46,717 bases of DNA from an uncultured Pelagibacteraceae bacterium (lineage in GTDB: Bacteria; Pseudomonadota; Alphaproteobacteria; Pelagibacterales; Pelagibacteraceae): the NCBI GenBank assembly GCA_902606065.1, contig CACLEX010000003.1, forward strand, positions 1 through 46,717, read 5' to 3'. Shown piece by piece: positions 8,989 to 18,092 of this stretch. The notes beneath the pieces are model-generated. The model worked only from the letters and a program-made list of their open reading frames with translations. It had not been told where the DNA came from and did no database searches. The position numbers were made by a program, and so were the translations under genes. Position 1 is the first letter of the stretch, and each line of letters starts with the position of its first letter.

Positions 8989-11240
8989 TGGATATGTTTA
9001 AGTCAATTTTTAAAATTAATATACTATTAATATTTATTTTTCTTTCATTAACAACTTCTTTAAGATCTGAGATAATTGATGAAATAAATGTAGAAGGAAA
9101 TCAGCGAATTTCAAAAGATACAATTATAATGTTTGCTGATGTATCAATTCAAGATGAGGTATCAGATAAAGATTTAAATGAAATACTAAAAAAATTATAT
9201 AATACAAATTTTTTTGATTTAGTTTCTGTCAAAATTATTGATAGAATTCTTTCAATCAAAGTAAAAGAAAATCCAATTATACAAAATATAGATTATGAGG
9301 GAATTAAATCATCTGAATTGCTAGAGAATTTAAAAAAAAACGTCATATTAAAACCTAGGTCCTCATTTAATGAAGTTTTATTAAACAAAGATAAAATTAG
9401 TATTAAAAGTTTTTTAAAAAATTCTGGTTATTATTTCTCAAAAGTGGAAATTTCGTTAGAGGAATTGGAGGATAATAAGATTAATCTTAATTATATAATT
9501 TCTCTTGGAAAAAAAGCTAAAATTCAAAAGATTACTTTTATTGGTGATAAAATTTTTAAAGACAAGAAGTTAAAAGGTGTAATTTTAAGTGAAGAATATA
9601 AACCATGGAAATTTTTGTCTGGTAAAAAATATTTAAACGAGACTATGATTAATTATGATGAAAGATTGCTTAAAAATTTTTACCTAAATAAAGGTTATTA
9701 CAATGTGGACATTAATTCGTCATTTGCGAAAATGACTGATGATCAATCGTTTGAGTTAATTTTTAATATAGATGCAAATTCTAAATTATTTTTTGGAGAT
9801 TTAAAAATTGACTTACCAAATGATTTTTCTAAATCTAATTATGAAGAAGTAGAAAAATTTTTTAAGAAATTAGAAAATGAACCATACTCAATCAATCGGA
9901 TCGAAGATATTGTAGAAAAAATTGAAACGATTACAATTAATGAGCAATTTGAGTCAGTCCAAGCCAAAGTAATAGAAAATATAGTTTCTAATAAAATCAA
10001 TTTAGATTTTAAGATTGAAGAGATGGAAAGATTTTTTATTCAAAGAATAAATATTTTTGGAAACAATGTTACCAGAGAGTCTGTGATAAGAAATCAAATA
10101 GAAATTGATGAAGGTGACCCATTTAATCAAATTCTTTATGCAAAATCATTAAATAATATTAAAGCATTAAATTTTTTTGAGAATGTTCAGGGAGAAATTT
10201 TGGATGGAGATGAGTACAATACTAAAATCATAGATATTATTATTACTGAAAAAGCTACTGGTGAAATTTTCGCAGGAGTTGGTACAGGAACAGATGGTTC
10301 AAGTTTTTCTTTTGGAATTAAAGAAAATAACTATTTAGGAAGAGGCGTAAAGGTTGACAGTAATTTAAATGTTTCAGAAGAGAGAATTAAAGGTAAATTT
10401 TTAGTTTCAAATCCAAACTATAAAAATTCTGATAAGAATCTTGATTTATCGCTAGAAGCAACCTCAATTGATAGATTGGGAACATCTGGATATAAATCCA
10501 ATGTTACTGGTTTTTCAATTGGAACTAACTTCGAATACTTAGATGATTTAATATTTGGATTATCTACTAGAAATACAATAGAGCAAATAGATGTTGATTC
10601 TAGTGCATCAGCAAGACAAAAAAAACAAGATGGTAATTATTTTGATAGTTTTATTGGATTAGATTTTTTTTACGATAAAAGAAATCAAAAATATGAAACC
10701 ACCAGCGGTTTTTTTAGCAATTACAATGTGAGTATGCCAATATTAAGTGATACGAATACATTTACAAATATTTATAATTATAAAATTTTTAAAGAATTAT
10801 ATGAAAATAATGTTTCAACATTTTCATTTTCGTTTCAAGGTGCTAGTTCTTTAAGTGGTGATGATATTAAGTTATCCGAGAGATTATATATTCCAGGAAG
10901 AAAATTAAGGGGATTTGAATCTGGTAAAATTGGACCCAAGGATGGTAGTGATTTCATTGGTGGTAATTATGTTTCGACAATCAATGCAACAACGACAATA
11001 CCCAAAATATTAGAAAATGTTCAAAATGTGGACATAGTTTTATTTGCGGATGCAGCCAATATATGGGGAGTAGATTATGATAGTTCTTTGGACAAAAGTG
11101 GTATCAGAAGTTCTGTAGGTGTTGGATTAGATTGGTTAACACCAGTTGGACCTCTAACCTTTTCATTTGCTCAGCCAATTACAAAAGAATCTACTGATAT
11201 AGAAGAGACATTTAGATTTAATATAGGTACAAGTTTTTAA
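8988..11240 (+). CDS. bamA: Outer membrane protein assembly factor BamA
   Basis: N-terminal signal, five POTRA-like repeats (INVEGNQRISKDTI, INIFGNNVTRESVIRNQIEIDEGDPFN), C-terminal barrel with RKLRGFESGKIGP and GVGLDWLTPVGPLTFSFAQPI...FNIGTSF. Confidence 0.95.
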   Translation: MDMFKSIFKINILLIFIFLSLTTSLRSEIIDEINVEGNQRISKDTIIMFADVSIQDEVSDKDLNEILKKLYNTNFFDLVSVKIIDRILSIKVKENPIIQNIDYEGIKSSELLENLKKNVILKPRSSFNEVLLNKDKISIKSFLKNSGYYFSKVEISLEELEDNKINLNYIISLGKKAKIQKITFIGDKIFKDKKLKGVILSEEYKPWKFLSGKKYLNETMINYDERLLKNFYLNKGYYNVDINSSFAKMTDDQSFELIFNIDANSKLFFGDLKIDLPNDFSKSNYEEVEKFFKKLENEPYSINRIEDIVEKIETITINEQFESVQAKVIENIVSNKINLDFKIEEMERFFIQRINIFGNNVTRESVIRNQIEIDEGDPFNQILYAKSLNNIKALNFFENVQGEILDGDEYNTKIIDIIITEKATGEIFAGVGTGTDGSSFSFGIKENNYLGRGVKVDSNLNVSEERIKGKFLVSNPNYKNSDKNLDLSLEATSIDRLGTSGYKSNVTGFSIGTNFEYLDDLIFGLSTRNTIEQIDVDSSASARQKKQDGNYFDSFIGLDFFYDKRNQKYETTSGFFSNYNVSMPILSDTNTFTNIYNYKIFKELYENNVSTFSFSFQGASSLSGDDIKLSERLYIPGRKLRGFESGKIGPKDGSDFIGGNYVSTINATTTIPKILENVQNVDIVLFADAANIWGVDYDSSLDKSGIRSSVGVGLDWLTPVGPLTFSFAQPITKESTDIEETFRFNIGTSF

Positions 11241-11752
11241 TGAATTTTACAAAAAAAATTTCCACTATATTTATAGTGTTGATAATTTTTATATCCACAT
11301 CAAATAGTGAGGAACAAATTGTTTACTTAGATCTCGACAATGTAGTAACTAATACAAAAGCTGGAAAATCAATTTTAAGTAAACTTGAAAAATCTAAGAA
11401 GTCAGCATTGTTAAAATTCGAAAAAAAAGAAAAGGACTTAAAAAAGATTGAGGAAGAAATTAAGAAGCAAAAAAACGTAATCTCAGAAGATGAGTTTAAA
11501 AAGAGATTAATTGAATTTAGAAAAGAAATTTCTAAATTTCAACAAGATAAACAAAAAGTAGTAAATGAATTTAATCAAAAAAAACAAGTTGAATTTGGTG
11601 AATTTTTTAAAAAGATAACCCCAATCATTGAGCAGTATGTAAGTGAAAAAAAAATTGATATTGTACTTGATAGAAAAAATGTATTTGTAGCATCAAAAAA
11701 AAAAGATATTACACAAGAAATAATAAATATAATAGATTCTAAGATTAAATGA
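11240..11752 (+). CDS. skp: OmpH/Skp-family periplasmic chaperone
   Basis: Signal peptide and coiled-coil Lys/Glu-rich OmpH-like protein directly after bamA. Confidence 0.85.
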   Translation: MNFTKKISTIFIVLIIFISTSNSEEQIVYLDLDNVVTNTKAGKSILSKLEKSKKSALLKFEKKEKDLKKIEEEIKKQKNVISEDEFKKRLIEFRKEISKFQQDKQKVVNEFNQKKQVEFGEFFKKITPIIEQYVSEKKIDIVLDRKNVFVASKKKDITQEIINIIDSKIK

Positions 11753-12198
11753 CTTCATCTTTAAATAAAAAACAAATAATTGAACTATTGCCTCATCGTG
11801 AGCCAATGTTATTAATTGATGAACTTCATGATATAAAAAAATTATCTTCAGCTACTGCTATTGTTAATGTAAAAAAAAATAGTTTTTTTGTTGATGGTCA
11901 TTTTCCAGGTCAACCTGTAATGCCAGGTGTCTTAATTGTTGAGTCTTTTGGTCAAGCTGCTGCTGCTTTGACAGCACAAGGATTGGATAAGTCAACATAT
12001 GAAAATAAATTGGTTTTTTTAATGGGAGTTGAAAAGGCAAGATTTAGAAATCCAGTTATTCCAGATTGTAAGTTAATTTTAAAGATAGAGGCAATTAGGT
12101 CTCATGGACGTGTTTGGAAATATAAGGGCGAAGCGTTTGTTGATGATAAAAAAATGGCAGATGCAATATGGTCTGCTACAATTGTTGATAAGAAATAA
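11749..12198 (+). CDS. fabZ: 3-hydroxyacyl-[acyl-carrier-protein] dehydratase FabZ
   Basis: LLPHREPMLLIDEL; DGHFPGQPVMPGVLIVESFGQAAAAL catalytic motif. Confidence 0.96.
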   Translation: MTSSLNKKQIIELLPHREPMLLIDELHDIKKLSSATAIVNVKKNSFFVDGHFPGQPVMPGVLIVESFGQAAAALTAQGLDKSTYENKLVFLMGVEKARFRNPVIPDCKLILKIEAIRSHGRVWKYKGEAFVDDKKMADAIWSATIVDKK

Positions 12199-12227
12199 TC
12201 AGCAATAATTCTTGATAACATACTTAT

Positions 12228-12249
12228 AATTGCTTTGGTAAAAGCAATT
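12228..12249 (+). other. Perfect 9-bp stem / 4-nt loop hairpin directly upstream of the lpxD ATG
   Basis: AATTGCTTT-GGTA-AAAGCAATT ends one base before ATG 12250. Confidence 0.6.
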
Positions 12250-13227
12250 ATGTCTAATCCTTTTTTTTCTAATTGTGGACCATTTTATATTTCTGAGATT
12301 TTAAAATTACTTGATATAAGTTCCGAAATAAAAGAAAAACATAAAGTTAGAGATATAGTAGATTTATTTAACGCTGAAAAGGGATGTATTACGTTCTTTC
12401 ACTCAAAGAAATATAATGAAATTGCAAAGAAAACCAAGGCTTCTTTTTGCATAACAACAAAAAATTTAAAAGATCATCTACCAGATAATTGCAGTGCAAT
12501 TGTTGTTGATAATGTTTTGCTTGCTACTTCAATTGTAACTCAGAAGTTTTACCCAAATTCAATTGAGGATGAATATGATAAATCAGCTATAGATATTAAC
12601 AATACCCAATTAAAAGATAAAGTTCAGTCGGGAAAAAATGTGTTAGTTGGAGAAAATGTCGAAATTGGAAAAAATTGTTTAATTGGACACAATACAATTA
12701 TTGAACGTAACGTAAAGGTTGGTGATAATTGTAAAATTGGATCAAATACAATCTTAAGAAACTCTGTAATTAAAAATAACGTTACTATTTTAGATAATTG
12801 TGTAATTGGCAAAAAAGGTTTTGGTTTTTTTCCAGCAAAAAATAAAAACCAAAGATATCCACATATAGGTATTGTTGTAATAAATGAAAATTGTGAAATC
12901 GGGTGCGGTTCTACAATTGATCGTGGATCTTTATCAAATACAGAAATAGGTAAGAATACTTTTTTAGATAATCAAATTCATATAGCTCACAATGTAAAAA
13001 TTGGTGAAAATACAATTTTGGCTGGACAAGTTGGAATTGCCGGAAGCACAATCATAGGAGATAACGTAAAAATTGGTGGTCAAGCTGGTATATCTGGTCA
13101 TCTAAGAGTGGGAAATAATGTTGAAATCGGTGGTGGCAGTGGTGTTATAAAAGATATACCCGATAATGCAAAAGTTATGGGTTATCCAGCAAAAAGTATT
13201 AGAGAATTTTTAAAAGATAATAGATGA
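12250..13227 (+). CDS. lpxD: UDP-3-O-acylglucosamine N-acyltransferase (ORF track start TTG 12235 trimmed to ATG 12250)
   Basis: Left-handed beta-helix hexapeptide repeats; IHIAHNVKIGENTILAGQVGIAGSTIIGDNVKIGGQAGI LpxD motif. Confidence 0.93.
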   Translation: MSNPFFSNCGPFYISEILKLLDISSEIKEKHKVRDIVDLFNAEKGCITFFHSKKYNEIAKKTKASFCITTKNLKDHLPDNCSAIVVDNVLLATSIVTQKFYPNSIEDEYDKSAIDINNTQLKDKVQSGKNVLVGENVEIGKNCLIGHNTIIERNVKVGDNCKIGSNTILRNSVIKNNVTILDNCVIGKKGFGFFPAKNKNQRYPHIGIVVINENCEIGCGSTIDRGSLSNTEIGKNTFLDNQIHIAHNVKIGENTILAGQVGIAGSTIIGDNVKIGGQAGISGHLRVGNNVEIGGGSGVIKDIPDNAKVMGYPAKSIREFLKDNR

Positions 13228-14006
13228 TACATAAAACTGCTATCGTTAATCCAAAATCCAAAATATCATCTAATGTAGAGGTAGGTCCCTATTCAGTAAT
13301 TGGGCCAAATGTTGAGGTAGGAGAAAATACTATTATCCAGTCTCATGTTAGTATTGTGGGAAACACAAAGATTGGGAAGAAAAATAAGATATATCCATTT
13401 GCTTCTATAGGAAACGATCCTCAAGATCTGAAATTTAGCGGTGAGGATACAAAATTAGAAATTGGAGATAACAATAAAATTAGAGAATATGTAACAATAA
13501 ATCCAGGTACTGAAGGTGGGGGTGGAATTACTAAAATTGGTAATGGATGTTTATTTATGGTTTCTTCACATATAGCACATGATTGCATAGTCGAGGACAA
13601 TGTAATACTTGCAAATAATGTTCCTCTTGGTGGACATACACATATTGAGCAAAATGTAATAATCGGAGGTAATTCAGCTGTACAACAATTTACTAGAGTA
13701 GGTAAGTTTGCAATGATAGGTGGAATGTGTGGGGTTGTAAGAGATATCATCCCTTATGCGATGGTACATGGAAATAGAAGTGTTCTTCAGGGTTTAAATT
13801 TAATTGGTTTAAGAAGAAAAAATATACCTAATAAAGAAATCTTAGCTTTAAGTGAAGCATATAAAGAAATCTTTAAAAACGAAAATTTGACAGAAAATTT
13901 AAAAAATTTAAATGCTGAATTCAAAAAAAATGGTCTTGTAAAAGACGTTATTGAATTTTTAGAAAAAGATAAAAAAAGACCAATATGTACACCTTTTTCA
14001 AAATAA
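13224..14006 (+). CDS. lpxA: Acyl-[ACP]-UDP-N-acetylglucosamine O-acyltransferase
   Basis: IHKTAIVNPKSKI; hexapeptide repeats; HIAHDCIVEDNVILANNVPLGGHTHI; GLNLIGLRRKNIP. Confidence 0.97.
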   Translation: MIHKTAIVNPKSKISSNVEVGPYSVIGPNVEVGENTIIQSHVSIVGNTKIGKKNKIYPFASIGNDPQDLKFSGEDTKLEIGDNNKIREYVTINPGTEGGGGITKIGNGCLFMVSSHIAHDCIVEDNVILANNVPLGGHTHIEQNVIIGGNSAVQQFTRVGKFAMIGGMCGVVRDIIPYAMVHGNRSVLQGLNLIGLRRKNIPNKEILALSEAYKEIFKNENLTENLKNLNAEFKKNGLVKDVIEFLEKDKKRPICTPFSK

Positions 14007-14007
14007 A

Positions 14008-14793
14008 ATGATAGGTTTGTTTTTAGGTGATACGGATTTTTCGAAAATTGTTCTAAAAAAAATAAAAAAATTAAAAAAAAAGTACTTTATAATTGATTTT
14101 TCCAATAAGAATGATTTTGCTAAAGAAAAAAATTCTTACAGAATTAGTATTGGAAAATTTGGGAAAATAATAGACCTAATTAAAAAGCAAAAATCGAATA
14201 AAGTTCTTTTTGCTGGGAAAATTGCTAAACCAAAATTTTCTAAATTAAGATTAGATTTAAAAGGCATTTATTACATGCCGAGTATTATAAAAGCTGCTAA
14301 ATTGGGAGATGCAGCTATAATTAAAGTTATAATTGAGATCCTTAAAAATGAAAAAATTGATGTTATAAGTTCAATTCATTTCAATCCTGAGTTAACCGGT
14401 AAAAAAGGTTTACATACAAAGATAAAACCATCTCGAGCTGATATCAAATCAATCAATCAAGGTATAAAATATTTAGCTAAAACAAATAGTTATGATCATA
14501 TTCAAGCAATAGTAGTCAGAGATAATAAGATAATAGCAAAAGAAGACAATAGAGGTACCAAAAAAATGATAACTAAATTAAAGAATAATTCTGGTGGTAT
14601 TTTAATCAAATTCCCCAAAAAAAAACAAGATTTGAGAATGGATTTACCAACAATAGGGATACAAACGATTAAAGATTGTAAAAAATATAGATTAAAAGGA
14701 ATAGTTCTTAAATCAAAAAAAAATATCTTTTTAGATAAATCTAAAAGTATTGAATTTGCTGATAAAAATAAAATTTTTATTTTAATAAAATGA
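14008..14793 (+). CDS. lpxI: UDP-2,3-diacylglucosamine pyrophosphatase LpxI
   Basis: LpxI-family features (KVLFAGKIAKPKFSKLRLD, LGDAAIIKVIIEILK, LRMDLPTIGIQTI); located between lpxA and lpxB. Confidence 0.9.
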   Translation: MIGLFLGDTDFSKIVLKKIKKLKKKYFIIDFSNKNDFAKEKNSYRISIGKFGKIIDLIKKQKSNKVLFAGKIAKPKFSKLRLDLKGIYYMPSIIKAAKLGDAAIIKVIIEILKNEKIDVISSIHFNPELTGKKGLHTKIKPSRADIKSINQGIKYLAKTNSYDHIQAIVVRDNKIIAKEDNRGTKKMITKLKNNSGGILIKFPKKKQDLRMDLPTIGIQTIKDCKKYRLKGIVLKSKKNIFLDKSKSIEFADKNKIFILIK

Positions 14794-15926
14794 AAAAAAT
14801 ATTTGTACTTACAGGAGAACCCTCTGGGGATAAATTAGCTTCCACAGCAATTTCAAAACTTCAAAAAGATTATACGGATATTAAATATTTATCTGTAGGT
14901 GGGTCAAATTTAAGAAAAATTGGAATAGAGTCTATCTTTGATTTGAAAGAAATAACTTATTTGGGTTTTACGAGTGTTTTGTTAAATATTTTTAAGATTA
15001 ATAAAAGAATTAATCAAACTGTTGAAGAAATCCTGAAATTCAATCCAGATATTTTGTTTAGTGTTGATAGTCCAGATTTTACTTTAAGAGTTGCAGAAAA
15101 GGTAAAAAAAATTAATCCTCAAATTAAGACAATTCACTATGTAGCCCCGCAAGTTTGGATTTGGAGAAAAGGAAGGGTAAAAAAAATTAAAAAATTTATT
15201 GATCATATTCTTTTATTATTTGATTTTGAAAAAAAATTTTTTGATGAAGAGAATATAAATAATACTTTTGTAGGTCATCCGTTAATAGAAAATAATAAAA
15301 ATAATAAAACAGATATCAATAATTTCATTTCTAATAATAAAAAAATAATCTCTATATTTCCAGGTAGTAGAAAATCAGAAACAAATGTTTTGTTACCAAT
15401 ATTAATTGATTTTATAAATATGATGAATAAAAGAAATTCAAATCATAATTTTATTTTTCATGCCACTGAAGAAAACAAAAATAATATTGTTGATTATATT
15501 AAAGATAAGGGTTTTAATAATATTGATGTAATTTCAGATGAAAATATGAAAAAGGAAATATTATCAAATTCAATTTTTGCCATATGTAAGTCAGGAACAA
15601 TATCTCTTCAAGTCTGTAATGCTAATGTTCCTTCAATAATTATTTATAAGTTAAATTTTATAAATTTTATGATCTTTAAATTATTAGTAAATGTTAAATT
15701 TGCAAATATCATCAATATAATTAATAATAAAGAAGTCATTCCTGAATTGTTGCAAAGTGAGTGTAATGCAAAAGAAATTTATAATTCTGTTTTATATATG
15801 CTTAAAAATCCAGAGATTGGAAAAAAACAATTAGAACAATGCAATCAAACTTTAAAAGGAATTAGATCGAATTCTTCATCATCTAATGAGGTAGCCACAA
15901 TCTTAAGAAATAGTCTTGTTGGATAA
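14790..15926 (+). CDS. lpxB: Lipid-A-disaccharide synthase
   Basis: TGEPSGDKLA; SVDSPDFTLRVA; HYVAPQVWIWRKGRVKKI; IFPGSRKSE. Confidence 0.96.
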   Translation: MKKIFVLTGEPSGDKLASTAISKLQKDYTDIKYLSVGGSNLRKIGIESIFDLKEITYLGFTSVLLNIFKINKRINQTVEEILKFNPDILFSVDSPDFTLRVAEKVKKINPQIKTIHYVAPQVWIWRKGRVKKIKKFIDHILLLFDFEKKFFDEENINNTFVGHPLIENNKNNKTDINNFISNNKKIISIFPGSRKSETNVLLPILIDFINMMNKRNSNHNFIFHATEENKNNIVDYIKDKGFNNIDVISDENMKKEILSNSIFAICKSGTISLQVCNANVPSIIIYKLNFINFMIFKLLVNVKFANIINIINNKEVIPELLQSECNAKEIYNSVLYMLKNPEIGKKQLEQCNQTLKGIRSNSSSSNEVATILRNSLVG

Positions 15927-17303
15927 TCTTTTTTCAACCTCCTCTTTACCCAGAGATATAATTATATCATAAATACCAGGGCCAAATTTTGACCCTGTTA
16001 AAGCCACCCTTAAGGGCTGACCAACACCTTTAAAATTGGTGTTATTAGATTGTATTAGTTTCTGAACTACAGGTTCTAAATTTTCTCTTGTAAAGTTGCT
16101 TATTTCCTTAATATTATCTTTAAATTCAGAGATAATTTTTTGTGCATTAGCATCAATTAATTTTAGATCTTCTTTATTAAAATTAACTTCATCATTAATA
16201 ATATATTGGCTATTATTATATATATCCTCTAGTGTTTTAGCTTTATTTTTAAGAAAACTTAAAGATTTTTTAATTTTATCTTTTTTTTCCCCAATAATCT
16301 TATTTTTAAAAATCTCACAATAATTAATTAGTTGATTAAAAAGTTCATTTTCATCAATGCTTTTTATATAGTGTTCATTCATAGATAGAATTCTACTTAA
16401 ATCTAATTTTGATGGTGATTTTCCAATACCTTCAAGATTAAAATATTTTACGCTTTCATCTAAAGTAAAAATTTCTTTATCTTCATATGACCAACCTAAT
16501 CTTAAAAGATAATTTCTCAAAGCATCTGGCATAATACCTATTTTAGAATAGTCCTCTAGAGTTGATGCTTTATCTCTTTTTGATAATTTTTTCCCCTCAA
16601 TTGTATGAATTAATGGTATATGTGCAAATGTTGGTAAAGCCCAATCCATTGCTTCATAAATTTGAATTTGTTTAAAAGTATTGATTTTATGATCATCACC
16701 TCTAATAATGTGTGTCATATTCATCTGATGATCATCAACAGCAGCTGATAAATTATAAGTTGGTGTGCCATCATTTCTTAAAATTACAAAATCTTCAATC
16801 GTATTATTTTCAATTTCTACGTTTCCCTGAACTTTATCTTTTAATATTGATGTACCATCAATTTTACTTTTAAATCTAATTACTGGTTTTATATCTTTAG
16901 GCGCTTCATTTTCATTTCTGTCTCTCCATTTTCTATCATAAACATATGGAATTTTTTTTTGCTTAGCTCTTTTTTTTTGTGCTTCAATTTCTTCAGTCGA
17001 GCAATAACATCTATAAGCACTACCTTTTTTTAATAGTTCATTTGCAACTTTTATATGATCATCAATTTTTTGAGATTGTATATATTCTGTTCCATCATGA
17101 TTGATACCTATCCATTGAAGAGATTTTATAATTTGATTTTTGTATTCCTCTTTTGATCTTTCTTTATCTGTATCTTCTATCCTTAGATAAAAATTACCAT
17201 TTTGGTTTTTTGAATATAACCAATTAAATAAGGCTGTTCTCACCCCACCAATATGTAAAGGTCCGGTAGGGGACGGAGCAAATCTAGTTGCTACTTTTTT
17301 CAT
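15903..17303 (-). CDS. gltX: Glutamyl-tRNA synthetase
   Basis: FAPSPTGPLHIGGVRTALFNWLYSK (HIGH class) and KKLSKRDKA (KMSKS class). Confidence 0.97.
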   Translation of the reverse strand: MKKVATRFAPSPTGPLHIGGVRTALFNWLYSKNQNGNFYLRIEDTDKERSKEEYKNQIIKSLQWIGINHDGTEYIQSQKIDDHIKVANELLKKGSAYRCYCSTEEIEAQKKRAKQKKIPYVYDRKWRDRNENEAPKDIKPVIRFKSKIDGTSILKDKVQGNVEIENNTIEDFVILRNDGTPTYNLSAAVDDHQMNMTHIIRGDDHKINTFKQIQIYEAMDWALPTFAHIPLIHTIEGKKLSKRDKASTLEDYSKIGIMPDALRNYLLRLGWSYEDKEIFTLDESVKYFNLEGIGKSPSKLDLSRILSMNEHYIKSIDENELFNQLINYCEIFKNKIIGEKKDKIKKSLSFLKNKAKTLEDIYNNSQYIINDEVNFNKEDLKLIDANAQKIISEFKDNIKEISNFTRENLEPVVQKLIQSNNTNFKGVGQPLRVALTGSKFGPGIYDIIISLGKEEVEKRLSNKTIS

Positions 17304-17326
17304 TAAAAATGGTTTAGACTATTTTT

Positions 17327-18004
17327 TTAGAAGTTTCTATATAAAGATACTAAAACACCTTGAACTTTTACTCTATCAGGGCCAAAAATTTTGGTTTCAT
17401 AGTTTTTATTAGCACTTTCTAACGCTACTACTTTACCTTTTTTTCTAATTCTTTTAAGCATAGCTTCGTGTTCATCAATTAGAGCTACCACTATTTTTCC
17501 ATTATCAGCTGTATCGGTTCTTTTGATTATCACTGTGTCACCCTCATGAATTCCAGCTTCTATCATTGAATCTCCTTGAACTTTAAGGCCAAAATAATCT
17601 CCATTTTTTTCTAAGTTATTTGGTAATGGAATTCTTGAAACTTCATTTTGAATTGCTTCAACAGGTGTTCCAGCTGCTATTTTACCTAAAACTGGCACCT
17701 CTGCATCGTCGGATAAAGGTTTTTCTTCATCCAAACCTCCTTTAATGACACTTGGGGAAAAATTATTGTAAATATCATTTGCAGAAGCAGTCTCTGGTAA
17801 TTTTATAACCTCCAAAGCTCTAGCTTTATGAGCAAGCCTTTTAATGAAACCTCTTTCTTCTAAAGCACTAATTAATCTGTGAATCCCGGATTTTGATTTA
17901 AGATTTAAAGACTCTTTCATCTCTTCGTAAGAAGGGGATACACCAGAGCTCCTCAACTTCTTGTTGATAAATAAAAGCAGGTTTTTTTGTTTTTTTGTTA
18001 GCAT
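17327..18004 (-). CDS. lexA: LexA SOS repressor
   Basis: N-terminal winged helix; cleavage region GKIAAGTPVEA (Ala-Gly), catalytic GDSMIEAGIHEGD and Lys in EHEAMLKRI. Confidence 0.96.
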   Translation of the reverse strand: MLTKKQKNLLLFINKKLRSSGVSPSYEEMKESLNLKSKSGIHRLISALEERGFIKRLAHKARALEVIKLPETASANDIYNNFSPSVIKGGLDEEKPLSDDAEVPVLGKIAAGTPVEAIQNEVSRIPLPNNLEKNGDYFGLKVQGDSMIEAGIHEGDTVIIKRTDTADNGKIVVALIDEHEAMLKRIRKKGKVVALESANKNYETKIFGPDRVKVQGVLVSLYRNF

Positions 18005-18028
18005 AAGAACAAATATCGTACAAACAAT

Positions 18029-18043
18029 GTTCTATAAAAGTTC
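18029..18043 (-). promoter_or_regulatory. LexA (SOS) box upstream of lexA
   Basis: GTTC-TATAAAA-GTTC, an exact match to the alphaproteobacterial GTTC-N7-GTTC direct repeat, 25 nt upstream of the lexA start codon. Confidence 0.82.
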
Positions 18044-18092
18044 TTCATAATTCACAATAGTTAAAAAGTTATGAAAATAAGGACTTTTTTGA

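Noticed and set aside
13421-13750. Minus-strand ORF of 109 aa inside lpxA
   Set aside because: Antisense to the hexapeptide repeat region; long open frame results from repeat codon pattern.
17304-17326. AAAAATGG-TTTAGA-CTATTTTT dyad between lexA and gltX as a terminator
   Set aside because: Transcription is on the minus strand, where the G-T pair becomes an A-C mismatch; weak A/T stem in a 23-bp gap.
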